DNA of 64,000 nucleotides from Nocardioides sp. InS609-2 (GCF_023208195.1 NZ_CP060034.1:1550001-1614000), one strand, 5' to 3'. Counted from the first letter of the stretch, positions 7,116 through 16,521 are shown. Numbers and translations: made by a program. Notes: generated by a model from the letters alone, not told the origin.

Positions 7116-8372
7116 ATGGCAGAACGTCCCCCGGGGAAGGGTGGCCCGGAGGAGGGCACACCCGAATACAACTGGCTCTACGGCAAGGGCAACGACAGCC
7201 CGCCCCCGGACGATGTCACGCGTGCCGTACCCCGCTCGACTCGTCCGCGCACCGACGAGACCCGGGTAATGCCGACGATGTCGCGAGGCGACCGCGCTCG
7301 CGGTGACCGCGAGCAGGGCGGCGCCACCCAGACCTCCCCCGTCTCCCCGCCGCCACCTCCGCGCGACCCCGGCACGAGCCGTGGCGCTGGTGGGCGGCCA
7401 CCGTCGTCCGGCCGGCGACTGCCCCGGTTCCGGCTGCGCTGGGTCAAGTATGTGCTCATCCTGTGGCTGATCTTCCTGATCGCGGTGCCCTTCTGGGCGT
7501 GGAGCAAGGTGACGAAGGTCGACGCGATGCCGGGCGGTGACCGTCCCGCGGACCAGCCGGGCACGACGTACCTCCTGGTCGGCAGCGACTCCCGCGCCGA
7601 CCTCACCGCGGCGGAGCGCAAGGAGCTCGGCACCGGCGGCGACGTCGGCCAGCGCACCGACACGATCATGCTGCTGCACACCGGGTCCGGCCCCAACCTG
7701 CTGATGTCGATCCCGCGCGACTCGATCGTCGACATCCCCGGTCACGGCACCACCAAGATCAACGCGGCGTACGCGTTCGGCGGACCCAAGCTGCTGATCA
7801 GCACCATCGAGCAGAACACCGGCATCCGCGTCGACGACTACGTCGAAATCGGGTTCGGGGGCTTCGTCGGCATGGTCGACGCCCTCGGCGGCGTCGAGAT
7901 CTGTCCCAACAACGCCATGAGGGACCCGCTGGCCAACCTGGATATCAAGAAGGGCTGCCAGGAGGCCGACGGCAAGACCGCACTGGGCTACGCCCGCTCG
8001 CGGCACACCTCCCAGAAGCTCGGCGACGTCAAGCGCGCCCAGCACCAGCGCGAGGTCGTCTCGGCGATCGGCAGCGAGGCGGTGTCGCCGTGGACCGTCA
8101 TCAACCCGGTGCGCTACTACCGACTCGCGATGGCTGCGTCGCGATCCTTCGACGTCAGCGACGGCACCAGCGCGTTCTCGCTCGGCAGGTTCGGCTTCGC
8201 GATGACGCGTGTCGATGGCAAGAACGGCCTGACGTGCGGCGTCCCGATCAGCGACCTGGCCGTCAACTGGGACGAAGACCGGTCGCAGGAGATGTTCAAG
8301 CACATCATCGAGGACGACACCGACGGCATCGCCAAGCAGTTGTGCACGCCGTCCGGCCTCCCACCTCGCTGA
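7116..8372 (+). CDS. LCP (LytR-CpsA-Psr) family glycopolymer transferase
   Basis: 418 aa. Residues 1-108 are a Pro/Arg/Gly-rich cytoplasmic region, followed by one membrane helix at about 110-130 (YVLILWLIFLIAVPFWAW). The LCP domain begins near residue 148 with TTYLLVGSDSRADL, then QRTDTIMLLHTGSG and LLMSIPRDSIVDIPG, which supply the conserved Arg/Asp residues for pyrophosphate-lipid and metal binding. It ends with LGYARSRHTSQK. The likely role is attachment of a wall glycopolymer to peptidoglycan at the outer membrane face. ATG 7116 is 7 nt after a TAGCGT hexamer with no Shine-Dalgarno sequence. It is a different paralogue from the gene at 1-821, which has several membrane segments. Confidence 0.93.
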   Translation: MAERPPGKGGPEEGTPEYNWLYGKGNDSPPPDDVTRAVPRSTRPRTDETRVMPTMSRGDRARGDREQGGATQTSPVSPPPPPRDPGTSRGAGGRPPSSGRRLPRFRLRWVKYVLILWLIFLIAVPFWAWSKVTKVDAMPGGDRPADQPGTTYLLVGSDSRADLTAAERKELGTGGDVGQRTDTIMLLHTGSGPNLLMSIPRDSIVDIPGHGTTKINAAYAFGGPKLLISTIEQNTGIRVDDYVEIGFGGFVGMVDALGGVEICPNNAMRDPLANLDIKKGCQEADGKTALGYARSRHTSQKLGDVKRAQHQREVVSAIGSEAVSPWTVINPVRYYRLAMAASRSFDVSDGTSAFSLGRFGFAMTRVDGKNGLTCGVPISDLAVNWDEDRSQEMFKHIIEDDTDGIAKQLCTPSGLPPR

Positions 8373-8437
8373 CCTCGACTCGAGCCCTGCCGGCTGTGCC
8401 AGACTCCTAGGCTCGGTTCACACGAGGGGATATTGAG

Positions 8438-9130
8438 ATGCGCCGAGCGATCCAGGGTCTGTTGTTCTGTCTGGTCGCCTCACTGCTGGTGGCCGCGCCC
8501 GCGGAGCTCGCGGCGGCGAGCCAGAGGTACGACTGCAACCCGGCAGACGGGTCGTTCACGACCCTCGACAAGCGCGTCTATCGGCATCAGCCGTCCGGGA
8601 GCATGGGCGTCTACGCCGACATCAAGAACAAGACCCGCACCTGGCGGACGCAGGTGCGGGGCCAGGTCTGCTTCTACGACAAGCGCGGAAGGGTGATCGA
8701 CAACGGTCTGGTGTACGCCGACCAGCTCGCCGTCGCGCCGGGGCAGAAGATCTCGTTCTACATCTCCGAGCACGCCCCCGCCGGCTGGCACCACTACACG
8801 CTGCGCTTCGTGAGCAAGAAGACCAGGCTGCGGGCGGTGACGAGCAAGGTCGACGTCACGACCGGTGAGATCGCGGTCGATCCCTACGGCTCCCTCGAGG
8901 TGCCGGTGAGCGTGCGCAACGACAACAGCTTCCCGATCGAGCACGTCGCCGTCTCCGTGAGCCTGTACGACGCCGACGACCGACTCATCAGCATCGACAC
9001 AACGAGCTACAACTACACCGACCCGAGCACCCTCGCTCCCGGGGCCACGGGCACCTACACGGCCGCCGCCTTCGCCAACTTCGAGGGCCTCAGACGGGTG
9101 CGGCTCAGCGTCGAGGCGTTCCGCCCCTGA
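8438..9130 (+). CDS. Secreted protein of unknown function
   Basis: 230 aa with a clear Sec signal peptide (GLLFCLVASLLVAAPAELAA, cleavage probably after the Ala run near residue 28). The mature part is predicted all-beta, with segments such as YADIKNKTRTWRTQVRGQV and VPVSVRNDNSFPIEHVAV that resemble FxLYD/NEAT-like Ig folds of surface proteins, though no family can be named with confidence. ATG 8438 has GAGGGGAT upstream. It stands alone between the LCP gene and a pseudogene. Confidence 0.75.
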   Translation: MRRAIQGLLFCLVASLLVAAPAELAAASQRYDCNPADGSFTTLDKRVYRHQPSGSMGVYADIKNKTRTWRTQVRGQVCFYDKRGRVIDNGLVYADQLAVAPGQKISFYISEHAPAGWHHYTLRFVSKKTRLRAVTSKVDVTTGEIAVDPYGSLEVPVSVRNDNSFPIEHVAVSVSLYDADDRLISIDTTSYNYTDPSTLAPGATGTYTAAAFANFEGLRRVRLSVEAFRP

Positions 9131-9133
9131 CCG

Positions 9134-9291
9134 TCACGCGACGCAGAACTCGTTGCCCTCCTGGTCGACGAGCGATGCGCCGTGCGGGTCGTCGTACCGG
9201 GCTCGCCGATATAGCCCAGGGCCAGCGCCCAGAAGGCGGCAAGCCGATGGGGGTCGTTCGCGTCACAGCCGAGGGTCCAGTACGTCGCCAT
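9134..9291 (-). pseudogene. VOC/glyoxalase-like protein, internally deleted and frameshifted
   Basis: The first 30 codons read like the start of a VOC-family (glyoxalase/bleomycin resistance fold) protein: MATYWTLGCDANDPHRLAAF followed by WALALGYIGEPG. Immediately after, a frame change is needed to continue with YDDPHGASLVDQEGNEFCVA and a stop at 9134-9136. That is the familiar family continuation and C-terminus placed directly after the N-terminal block. A normal member is about 115-140 aa, so the middle of the gene is missing and the two ends are out of frame. The remnant cannot encode a working fold. Confidence 0.75.
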
Positions 9292-9399
9292 GCGCGCATG
9301 GCTATGTGGCTGATATCCGGTTATCCACAGGCGGCGTCAGGAGCCGGGAGGGGACGACCCCATTGTGGAAGGCTTGCTGCCCTCTCGGAAGGAAAGCCC

Positions 9400-10101
9400 A
9401 TGAAACACCGCCTCGCCGCCGGCACGTCGACCGTTCTCCTCGCCGTCCTCAGCCCACTGGCCACCTCGACATCGGCGCACGCGGCGACGCCGACCGCCGT
9501 CGTCACCATGGAGGACTTCGTGCTGTGGGACGGCTGCAACGACTATCCGTACACCTACTCCGTCGACCCGGCAGGCAGTACGCGCTGGACCATGACGACC
9601 TATCACCACGAGGGCGGCTGGTGGGGCATCACCGATGGTCAGGTGGACAGCCGCGACAATGCCGCTGCGGGCACCGCCTACTTCCAGTTCTGTGACACGG
9701 GCACGCCTCTGGGGGCGTACCCGATCTTCGGCAGGCTGAACGCGGATGCCGGCCCCATCTTCATGACCACGTCCGACACCTTCACGGTCCGCCGGCCCGC
9801 GACCCAGACTCTCATCGAGGTCTCCGACAACACCCCCAGACCCGGCCAGCAGGTCGAGGTTCGTCTCGTGACGATGGTCGAGACCCCGACGGGCTTCGTC
9901 CGTGATGACTCCTCGGTCCTCCAGCTCCAGCAGAAGACGAAGAAGGGCTGGCAGAAGATCGCCAAGAAGAGGACCGACAAGGGCCAGGCCAAGACCGGAT
10001 TCCGTTACCGGGGCGGCAAGGTCACGCTGCGCGGCAAATCCGTCGGCTCGAGCAGCGACAACGACACCGGCTCCTTCTCGGTCAAGGTCACGTTCGGCTG
10101 A
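9400..10101 (+). CDS. Secreted protein of unknown function
   Basis: 233 aa. A signal peptide spans about residues 1-29 (TSTVLLAVLSPLATSTSAHA), with cleavage after AHA. The mature protein has two parts. The N-terminal domain is rich in aromatics with two Cys (WDGCNDYPYTYSVD, FQFCDTG) that may form a disulfide. The C-terminal domain of about 90 residues begins LIEVSDNTPRPGQQVEVRLV and ends [10 protein letters not shown], the style of an Ig-like repeat in actinobacterial exported proteins. The ATG follows GGAAGGAAAG. Its 3' end overlaps the convergent eda gene by 14 bp. Confidence 0.75.
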   Translation: MKHRLAAGTSTVLLAVLSPLATSTSAHAATPTAVVTMEDFVLWDGCNDYPYTYSVDPAGSTRWTMTTYHHEGGWWGITDGQVDSRDNAAAGTAYFQFCDTGTPLGAYPIFGRLNADAGPIFMTTSDTFTVRRPATQTLIEVSDNTPRPGQQVEVRLVTMVETPTGFVRDDSSVLQLQQKTKKGWQKIAKKRTDKGQAKTGFRYRGGKVTLRGKSVGSSSDNDTGSFSVKVTFG

Positions 10102-10735
10102 CGAGCGCCGCGGCGTCCCTCGCGAGCTCGGTGATCAGCTCCCAGTCACCCGCCGCCACGGCGTCCTTGGGCGTCAACCACGAGCCACCCACGCATCCGA
10201 CGTTGGGCAGCGCCAGGTAGCTCGCTGCCGTGGCCGGCGTGATCCCACCGGTCGGGCAGAACCGCGCGTCGGGCACCACCGAGGCGAGCGCAGAGAGGTA
10301 CGCCGCGCCACCCGAGGCCTCGGCCGGGAAGAACTTCAGCTCGGTCAGCCCGGCCTCGCGGGCAGCCAGCACCTCTGAGACCGTGGCCGTGCCGGGCAGG
10401 CACGGCAGACCCGTGTCGACCATCGCGGCCAGCAACCCCGGCGTCGCGCCGGGCGAGACGAGGAAGCGGGCGCCCGCGTCGTACGCCCGCTTCGCATGGC
10501 CGGGGCTCAGCACCGTGCCGGCGCCGACGATGATCTCGGGCACCTCACCGGCGATCGCGCGGATCGCATCGAGGGCCGCGGGCGTGCGCAGGGTGAGCTC
10601 GATGACTGGGACGCCGCCGGCGACCAGGGCACGAGCGAGGGGTACGGCGTGGGCGACGTCGTCGACCACCACGACCGGGATCACCGGGGTGAGGTCGAGC
10701 AGCGACTCAGGCGGTGACTCAGGCGTGCTCGACAA
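10088..10735 (-). CDS. eda: KDPG (2-keto-3-deoxy-6-phosphogluconate) aldolase
   Basis: 215 aa class I aldolase that splits KDPG to pyruvate and glyceraldehyde-3-phosphate, the last Entner-Doudoroff step. Family motifs: [15 protein letters not shown] with the catalytic Glu, [17 protein letters not shown] and the Schiff-base Lys in [12 protein letters not shown]. The phosphate site is in [12 protein letters not shown] at 10735 is chosen as start because GGAGG sits 6 nt upstream; it overlaps the end of edd by 17 nt, which implies translational coupling. No ATG or GTG gives a better start. It is the third gene of the zwf-edd-eda operon. Confidence 0.93.
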   Translation of the reverse strand: MSSTPESPPESLLDLTPVIPVVVVDDVAHAVPLARALVAGGVPVIELTLRTPAALDAIRAIAGEVPEIIVGAGTVLSPGHAKRAYDAGARFLVSPGATPGLLAAMVDTGLPCLPGTATVSEVLAAREAGLTELKFFPAEASGGAAYLSALASVVPDARFCPTGGITPATAASYLALPNVGCVGGSWLTPKDAVAAGDWELITELARDAAALVSRT

Positions 10736-12578
10736 CGCGCACCTCCATGCCGTCCTGAGAAGCCGTGCCGTACGCCGGGAAGACACTCGCGCCGGCATCG
10801 GCCGGTCCGACCGTGGCGCGGAACGCGGCGAACAGCTCGCGGCCGGTGCCCGACCACTCCTCACCCTGCGGGGCGCGACCGGTCGGCTCGCGCGACGACA
10901 GGTCGGCGTCGATCTCGAGCACGCCGGCATCGGCGTCGAGGGTGACCCAGTCGCCGTCGCGGACCCGGGACAGCGGTCCCCCGACCGCCGCCTCGGGAGT
11001 CACATGGATGGCCGCAGGCACTTTGCCGGAAGCGCCGGACATCCGGCCGTCGGTGACGACCGCAACCCGTTGGCCGCGGTCCTGGAGTACGCCGAGAGCC
11101 GGCGTCAGCTTGTGCAGCTCGGGCATCCCGTTGGCGGCCGGCCCCTGGTAGCGGATGACCGCCACGAAGTCTCGGGCGTCGAGCTCACCGGCGCCGAAGG
11201 CCGTGAGGAAGTCGCCCTGGTCGTCGAAGACGATCGCGGGTGCGGTGACCGCACGATGCTCCGACCTGACCGCCGAGGTCTTGATGACGCCGGTGCCGAG
11301 TCCCCCGGTGAGCACCTTGAGGCCACCGTCGGGCGCGAACGGCACGTCGGCCGGGCGGAGCACGTCGAGGTCGAGGCTCGCCTTCGGCCCCTCCTCCCAC
11401 GTCACCTCGCCACCGGACAGACGCGGCTCCGTCGTGTAGTGCCACAGCCCGCGGCCTGCCACCGTGAGCACCTCGTCGTGCAGCAGACCCGCGCGCAGCA
11501 ACGTGTGCACGAGGAACGCCACCCCGCCGGCGGCGTGGAAGTGGTTGATGTCGGCCGAGCCGTTGGGGTAGACCCGCGCCAGAGACGGCACCACGGCCGA
11601 GAGGTCGGAGAGGTCCTGCCAGGTGAGGTGGACGCCAGCAGCGCGAGCGATCGCGACCAGGTGCATCGTGTGGTTGGTCGACCCACCACTGGCCAGGAGC
11701 GCCACGCACGCGTTGACGATCGCGCGCTCGTCGACGATCTCGCCGACCGGTGTGGGCTCGCCGCCGAGACGAGTCAGCTCGGTCACCCGTCGCCCGGCGG
11801 CGTCGGTCAGGGCCTCGCGCAGCGGCGTACCCGGGTTGACGAACGCGGAGCCCGGCAGGTGCAGCCCGAGCACCTCCATCAGCAGCTGGTTGGAGTTGGC
11901 GGTGCCGTAGAACGTGCAGGTGCCTGCCGAGTGGTACGACGCGGACTCGGCCGCCAGCAGCTCGTCCCGGCCGACCTTGCCCTCGGCGTGCAGCTGGCGC
12001 ACGCGCGCCTTCTCACCGTTGGGCAGGCCGGAGGTCATCGGACCGGCCGGCACGAAGATCGTCGGCAGGTGCCCGAACGACAGCGCCCCGATCAGTAGCC
12101 CGGGCACGATCTTGTCGCAGACGCCGAGCATCAGGGCGCCGTCGAACATGTCGTGCGACAGGGCGATCGCGGTCGACATCGCGATCACGTCGCGGCTGTA
12201 GAGCGAGAGCTGCATGCCGTCGCGGCCCTGGGTGATGCCGTCGCACATGGCGGGGACTCCCCCGGCGACCTGGGCGATGCCGCCCGCCTTGATGACGGCC
12301 TTCTTGAGCTGCCGCGGGAACGTCTCGAACGGCTGGTGCGCCGACAGCATGTCGTTGTAGCTGGTGACGATCGCCAGGTTGGGCTTGGTGCGCCCGCGCA
12401 GCGTCTGCTTGCCCGGCTCGTCGGCGGCTGCGAAGCCGTGCGCGAGGTTGGCGCAGGCGAGCCTGTCGCGCGCGGGGCCCTTGTCTGCGGCGGCGCGGAT
12501 ACGGCGCAGGTACGACGAGCGCGAGGCCGCGCTGCGTTCGACGACGCGGTCGGTGACGGCCTGGACCGTCGGGTTCAT
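10719..12578 (-). CDS. edd: 6-phosphogluconate dehydratase
   Basis: 619 aa member of the IlvD/Edd Fe-S dehydratase family. It converts 6-phosphogluconate to KDPG in the cytosol. Visible motifs include [32 protein letters not shown] and GVCDKIVPG (cluster-ligand cysteines), [15 protein letters not shown] (third ligand), [10 protein letters not shown] and the C-terminal [18 protein letters not shown]. Length fits Edd rather than the shorter IlvD. ATG 12578 lies 9 nt after the zwf stop. An in-frame GTG at 12590 overlaps that stop and has GGAG 8 nt upstream, so it is a real alternative adding four residues. Middle gene of the operon. Confidence 0.95.
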   Translation of the reverse strand: MNPTVQAVTDRVVERSAASRSSYLRRIRAAADKGPARDRLACANLAHGFAAADEPGKQTLRGRTKPNLAIVTSYNDMLSAHQPFETFPRQLKKAVIKAGGIAQVAGGVPAMCDGITQGRDGMQLSLYSRDVIAMSTAIALSHDMFDGALMLGVCDKIVPGLLIGALSFGHLPTIFVPAGPMTSGLPNGEKARVRQLHAEGKVGRDELLAAESASYHSAGTCTFYGTANSNQLLMEVLGLHLPGSAFVNPGTPLREALTDAAGRRVTELTRLGGEPTPVGEIVDERAIVNACVALLASGGSTNHTMHLVAIARAAGVHLTWQDLSDLSAVVPSLARVYPNGSADINHFHAAGGVAFLVHTLLRAGLLHDEVLTVAGRGLWHYTTEPRLSGGEVTWEEGPKASLDLDVLRPADVPFAPDGGLKVLTGGLGTGVIKTSAVRSEHRAVTAPAIVFDDQGDFLTAFGAGELDARDFVAVIRYQGPAANGMPELHKLTPALGVLQDRGQRVAVVTDGRMSGASGKVPAAIHVTPEAAVGGPLSRVRDGDWVTLDADAGVLEIDADLSSREPTGRAPQGEEWSGTGRELFAAFRATVGPADAGASVFPAYGTASQDGMEVRVVEHA

Positions 12579-12586
12579 GGGTGTCT

Positions 12587-14083
12587 TCACTGGTCTGACT
12601 CCTGCCAGGTGCGGCCGTCGCGCTCGATGAGGGTCGCGGCAGCGGTGGGGCCGGACGTGCCGGCGGCATAGCGCAAGGGCCGGTCGGGCGACGTTGCCCA
12701 CCGGGTGAGGATCGGCTCGATCCAGGTCCACGCGGCCTCGACCTCGTCGCGGCGCATGAACAGCGTCGGGTTGCCCTTCATCACGTCCATGAGCAGCCGC
12801 TCGTAGGCGTCGGGCGAGGCCTGGTCGAAGGCCGTGGCATAGCTGAGGTCGAGCGAGACCGGCCGCAGTCGGTAACCGCCGGGGCCGGGCTCCTTCGCGG
12901 TCAGGTGGAGGCGCATGCCCTCGTCGGGCTGCACCTGGATGTGCAGGCTGTTGGGCTGCGTGACGCCCTCGCTGTGCGGGAACATCGCGTGCGGCGGCTC
13001 CTTGAAGACCACCACGATCTCCGACGTACGCCGGTCCATCCGCTTGCCTGTGCGCAGGTAGAACGGCACCCCGGCCCATCGCCAGTTCTGCACCTCGGCA
13101 CGCAGTGCCACGAAGGTCTCGGTCGTGCTGTCGTCGTGCCCCAGCTCCTCGGCGTACGACGCGACGGGCTGGCCGTCGACCAGGCCGACCCCGTAGCGAC
13201 CGCGCACCGTGTCGCGGTCGACGTCGTCGGCCGCCATCGGGCGCAACGCCTGGAGCACCTTGAGCTTCTCGTCACGCACGGTCTCGCGACCGACGTACGT
13301 CGGCGGCTCCATGGCGACAAGGCAGAGCAGCTGGAGCAGGTGGTTCTGCACCATGTCGCGCAGCGCGCCGGCGTGGTCGTAGTAGCCGCCGCGCTCCCCG
13401 ACACCGAGCGACTCGGCGACCGTGATCTGCACGTGGTCGACCCAGCGGAAGTTCCAGAGCGGCTCGAGGAAGGTGTTGGCGAAGCGGGTGACGAGCAGGT
13501 TCTGCACGCTCTCCTTGCCGAGGTAGTGGTCGATGCGGAAGATCTGCGACTCCTCGAACACCGACCCGACGGCGTCGTTGATCGCCTGTGCGGAGGCGAG
13601 GTCGTGACCGACCGGCTTCTCCATGACGACGCGGGCGTTGGCGTCGGCGGCGCCGATCTCGTCGAGGCGTCGGCAGATCGGGCCGAAGAGGCCGGGTGCC
13701 ACCGCGAGGTAGAACACCCGGACCGCATCGTCGTGGCGGGGGCGGTCCTTCAGCAGACCGTGCAGGTGGTGCCAGTCGTCGTGGTCGAGGACGTCGAGCC
13801 GCACGTGGTGCACCCGCACCAGCAGCCGGCTGATCGACTCGTCGTCGAGCAGACCCGGCGCGACGTACGTCGTGAGCGCGTCGGCGACCAGTGCGCGGTA
13901 GCCGTCGTCGTCCAGGTCGCTGCGGGTGACCCCGATGATCCGGGTGTCGTCTGGCAGATGGCCCTCGCGGTCGCGCAGGTAGAGCGCGGGCAGCAGCTTG
14001 CGCAGGGCCAGGTCGCCGGAGCCACCGAAGACGGTGAAGTCGCAGACCTCGGGGTGCGCGGGGGCCGGATGCGGAGCACTCAT
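12587..14083 (-). CDS. zwf: Glucose-6-phosphate 1-dehydrogenase
   Basis: 498 aa. It oxidises glucose-6-phosphate to 6-phosphogluconolactone with NAD(P)+, feeding the Entner-Doudoroff and pentose phosphate routes. The nucleotide-binding fingerprint is [20 protein letters not shown] near residue 18. The active-site signature is RIDHYLGKE, followed by [11 protein letters not shown] and [11 protein letters not shown], all at family positions. The ATG at 14083 is 7 nt after TAGCGT with no Shine-Dalgarno, so a leaderless transcript is likely; a GTG at 14089 is only 1 nt from the hexamer. First gene of zwf-edd-eda, divergent from a ROK regulator. Confidence 0.96.
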   Translation of the reverse strand: MSAPHPAPAHPEVCDFTVFGGSGDLALRKLLPALYLRDREGHLPDDTRIIGVTRSDLDDDGYRALVADALTTYVAPGLLDDESISRLLVRVHHVRLDVLDHDDWHHLHGLLKDRPRHDDAVRVFYLAVAPGLFGPICRRLDEIGAADANARVVMEKPVGHDLASAQAINDAVGSVFEESQIFRIDHYLGKESVQNLLVTRFANTFLEPLWNFRWVDHVQITVAESLGVGERGGYYDHAGALRDMVQNHLLQLLCLVAMEPPTYVGRETVRDEKLKVLQALRPMAADDVDRDTVRGRYGVGLVDGQPVASYAEELGHDDSTTETFVALRAEVQNWRWAGVPFYLRTGKRMDRRTSEIVVVFKEPPHAMFPHSEGVTQPNSLHIQVQPDEGMRLHLTAKEPGPGGYRLRPVSLDLSYATAFDQASPDAYERLLMDVMKGNPTLFMRRDEVEAAWTWIEPILTRWATSPDRPLRYAAGTSGPTAAATLIERDGRTWQESDQ

Positions 14084-14090
14084 GTGCACA

Positions 14091-14126
14091 ACGCTAGAAA
14101 GGTCTTACGCTCTTGGCAAGCGTAAG
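14091..14126 (-). promoter_or_regulatory. zwf promoter with inverted-repeat operator
   Basis: On the minus strand TTGCCA (14114-14119) and TAGCGT (14091-14096) are separated by 17 nt, an ideal -35/-10 pair, with the start codon 7 nt further on. A perfect inverted repeat, CTTACGCT at 14104-14111 and AGCGTAAG at 14119-14126 with a 7-nt loop, straddles the -35 element and spacer. A repressor bound there would block zwf-edd-eda. The divergent ROK gene starts 74 bp away and is the obvious candidate. Confidence 0.65.
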
Positions 14127-14199
14127 TTCAAACTTTTTCAGACTTATCGGGCCGAGTACAGTGCCCCCGCGATACCCAAGTAAGCGAAGAGGAGCCGAG

Positions 14200-15357
14200 A
14201 TGGACCTCGTCCGACAGACCTCCGCCGGCGACGTGCTCGAGCTGGTGCGCACCGGCCAGGCCCGCACCCGCACCGAAGTGGGCCAGCTGACCGGCCTCTC
14301 CCGCACTGCTGTGCTGGCCCGCGTCTCGGCGCTGGTCGTCGCCGGGCTCGTGCTGCCCGGCGACGAGCTCACCTCCACGGGCGGCCGACCGGCGGCCTCG
14401 CTCGTGTTCAACCACGAGGCCGGGGTGGTGCTGGCCGTCGCGGTGGGCCGCTCACGCAGCCAGCTCGGGGTCCTCGACCTCACCGGCCGCGAGCTGGCCA
14501 GCGACTCCCGAGACCACGCCGTCGGCATCACCGCCGCCGAGCTGATGCCCACGCTCGTCGCCCGGCTCACGTCGCTGCTCGCCGACGTCGCTCCCCCGGT
14601 CCTCGCCGTCGGGATGAGCATCTCGGGGCTGGTCGACCAGGTGCGGATGGTCAGCGTCGACTCGCCGGTCATGCGCGGCTGGGACGGCGTCGAGCTCGCG
14701 CCGTACGTCGCGGAGATCACCGACGCCCCGCTCTTCCTCGTCAACGACGCGCAGGCGCTGGCGCGGTCGGAGCTGTTCGGCCGGCCCGACCCGCCGCGCG
14801 AGGCGCTGGTCGTGAAGGCGTCGACCGGCCTCGGGCTCGGCATCATCTCGGGCGGCCGGGTGCTTACCGGCTCCGCCGGGGCGAGCGGCGAGATCGGCCA
14901 CAGCAAGCACCCGCGAGCCGACGAGCTGCCCTGCCGGTGCGGGGCCACCGGATGCCTGGAAGCAATCGCCGGCGGCTGGGCGCTGCTCGCGACGTACGCC
15001 GACGGCGGCGGCGAGGCCGCCCACATCCGCGAGCTGGCGGCCCACGCCGTCGAGGGCGACACCCTGGCCCGGCGGCTGCTGCGTCAGGCCGGCCGGGACC
15101 TCGGCGAGCTGCTCGCCGTGGCGATCAACCTGCTCAACCCGCAGACCGTCGTCATCGGCGGGGACATGGCGATCGCGTTCGACACGTACGCCGCGGGCGT
15201 GCGCGAGGCGATCTACGCCGACGGCACCGCACGCAGCGTGCGCGACCTCGACCTGCGCCCGAGCCTGCACGGCGAGCATGCCGGGCTGGTCGGCTGCGCC
15301 GCAGTGGCGATCGAGGGCGTGCTGGCTCCCGCGTCGGTCGACGCGCGGCTGCGCTGA
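14200..15357 (+). CDS. ROK family transcriptional repressor
   Basis: 385 aa. The N-terminal winged helix (about 1-75) has RTRTEVGQLTGLSRTAVLAR as its helix-turn-helix. The ROK sugar-kinase-like domain follows, with the zinc motif CRCGATGCLEAIAGG near residues 246-258, ASGEIGHS before it, and NPQTVVIGGDMA near the end. ROK regulators of this type release DNA when a sugar or sugar phosphate binds. ATG 14200 has AGAGGAG upstream. Divergence from zwf-edd-eda and the inverted repeat over the zwf promoter indicate that it controls Entner-Doudoroff flux; the inducer is unknown. Confidence 0.9.
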   Translation: MDLVRQTSAGDVLELVRTGQARTRTEVGQLTGLSRTAVLARVSALVVAGLVLPGDELTSTGGRPAASLVFNHEAGVVLAVAVGRSRSQLGVLDLTGRELASDSRDHAVGITAAELMPTLVARLTSLLADVAPPVLAVGMSISGLVDQVRMVSVDSPVMRGWDGVELAPYVAEITDAPLFLVNDAQALARSELFGRPDPPREALVVKASTGLGLGIISGGRVLTGSAGASGEIGHSKHPRADELPCRCGATGCLEAIAGGWALLATYADGGGEAAHIRELAAHAVEGDTLARRLLRQAGRDLGELLAVAINLLNPQTVVIGGDMAIAFDTYAAGVREAIYADGTARSVRDLDLRPSLHGEHAGLVGCAAVAIEGVLAPASVDARLR

Positions 15358-15360
15358 GCG

Positions 15361-16338
15361 TCAGTCGAACAGGCGGGGCTGGGGAGGGCCGTGCGCCGGG
15401 TCGACCCCGTCGAAGAGGTTGCTCACGGACTCGCCGTCGTGGATGCGGTCGATGGCCGAGGCGAAGAGACCCGCGACGGTGCGGATCTTCAGGTCCGGCC
15501 AGTCGGCCGGCGGCGGCACCGAGTCGGTGGTGATCACCTCGGAGATCATCGGGTGCTCGCGCAGTCGCTCGAGCGCCTTGCCGACGAAGAGGCCGTGGGT
15601 GCAGGCCACCGCGGCCTCGGTGCAGCCCCGCTCGGCGAGCCGGTCGAGCAGCTCCACGATGGAGCCACCGGTGGCGATCTCATCGTCGAGGACGATCGCG
15701 CGCTTGCCCTCGACGTCGCCGACGATCGCGTCGATGACGACCTGGTCGTCGGCCAGCCGCTTCTTGCTGCCGGCCGCGACCGGGAGACCGAGGAGGCGGG
15801 CGAACTGGGTCGCCGTCTTGGCGTTGCCGAAGTCGGGTGAGACCACGACGGCGTCGGTGAGGTCCTGGCCCTGGAAATGGTCGGCCAGCACACCCAAGGC
15901 GGTGAGGTGGTCGACCGGCACCGAGAAGAAGCCGTGCACCTGAGGGGCGTGCAGGCTCATCGTGAGCACCCGGTGGACACCTGCCGCGACCAGCATGTCG
16001 GCGACCAGGCGACCGCCGATGGAGATGCGCGAGGCGTCCTTCTTGTCCGAGCGCGCGTAGGCGAAGTACGGGATGACCGCGGTGATCTGCTGGGCGGAGG
16101 CGCCGCGCGCCGCGTCCACCATCAAGAGCAGCTCCATCAGGTGTTCCTGGGTGGGCGGCGACAGCGGCTGCACGATGTAGACGTCGCGCTGGCGACAGTT
16201 GGCGAGCAGCTGGGCCTGGAGGCAGTCGTTGCTGAACCGGGTCAGCTCGACCGGGCTGAGCTCGACCCCGAGCGCGTCACAGATCGAGGTGGCCAGTGGC
16301 CGGTGTGCGCTGCCGCTGAAGACGACGATCTCGCGCAC
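15361..16338 (-). CDS. prs: Ribose-phosphate diphosphokinase (PRPP synthetase) paralogue
   Basis: 325 aa. PRPP synthetase makes 5-phosphoribosyl diphosphate from ribose-5-phosphate and ATP for nucleotide, His and Trp synthesis. Signature features: FSNDCLQAQL early, IPYFAYARSDKK (ATP-binding region), SLHAPQVHGFF and GSKKRLADDQV. The PRPP loop reads LDDEIATGGSI rather than the usual DDxIDTGGT or DDxIDTAGT, so the second Asp is replaced by Ala. This points to a divergent, perhaps secondary, paralogue. The GTG at 16338 has GGGAG 7 nt upstream. It converges on the ROK gene with a 3-bp gap. Confidence 0.85.
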   Translation of the reverse strand: MREIVVFSGSAHRPLATSICDALGVELSPVELTRFSNDCLQAQLLANCRQRDVYIVQPLSPPTQEHLMELLLMVDAARGASAQQITAVIPYFAYARSDKKDASRISIGGRLVADMLVAAGVHRVLTMSLHAPQVHGFFSVPVDHLTALGVLADHFQGQDLTDAVVVSPDFGNAKTATQFARLLGLPVAAGSKKRLADDQVVIDAIVGDVEGKRAIVLDDEIATGGSIVELLDRLAERGCTEAAVACTHGLFVGKALERLREHPMISEVITTDSVPPPADWPDLKIRTVAGLFASAIDRIHDGESVSNLFDGVDPAHGPPQPRLFD

Positions 16339-16467
16339 TCGCTGGCTCCCTCAGGGGCTGGTCGTAAGGACGGGCCGAGCGTAACCGCACCGGGCCCGCC
16401 CCGCCACGGCCAGTCGTCCAACGAGCGTCCAGATTCCCCTTGTGTTGCCCGAACAGTCGACGTACGC

Positions 16468-16483
16468 TCGCGATATATCGCGA
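16468..16483. promoter_or_regulatory. 16-bp perfect palindrome, probable PadR operator
   Basis: TCGCGATATATCGCGA is its own reverse complement and lies 39 bp before the PadR gene ATG. ATAT/CGCG-type dyads are typical of PadR-family operators, and PadR proteins usually repress themselves. A weaker inverted repeat, GACGC-N3-GCGTC at 16488-16500, follows. Confidence 0.6.
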
Positions 16484-16521
16484 CAGTGACGCGATGCGTC
16501 GTACAAAACAAGGAGATCGAG

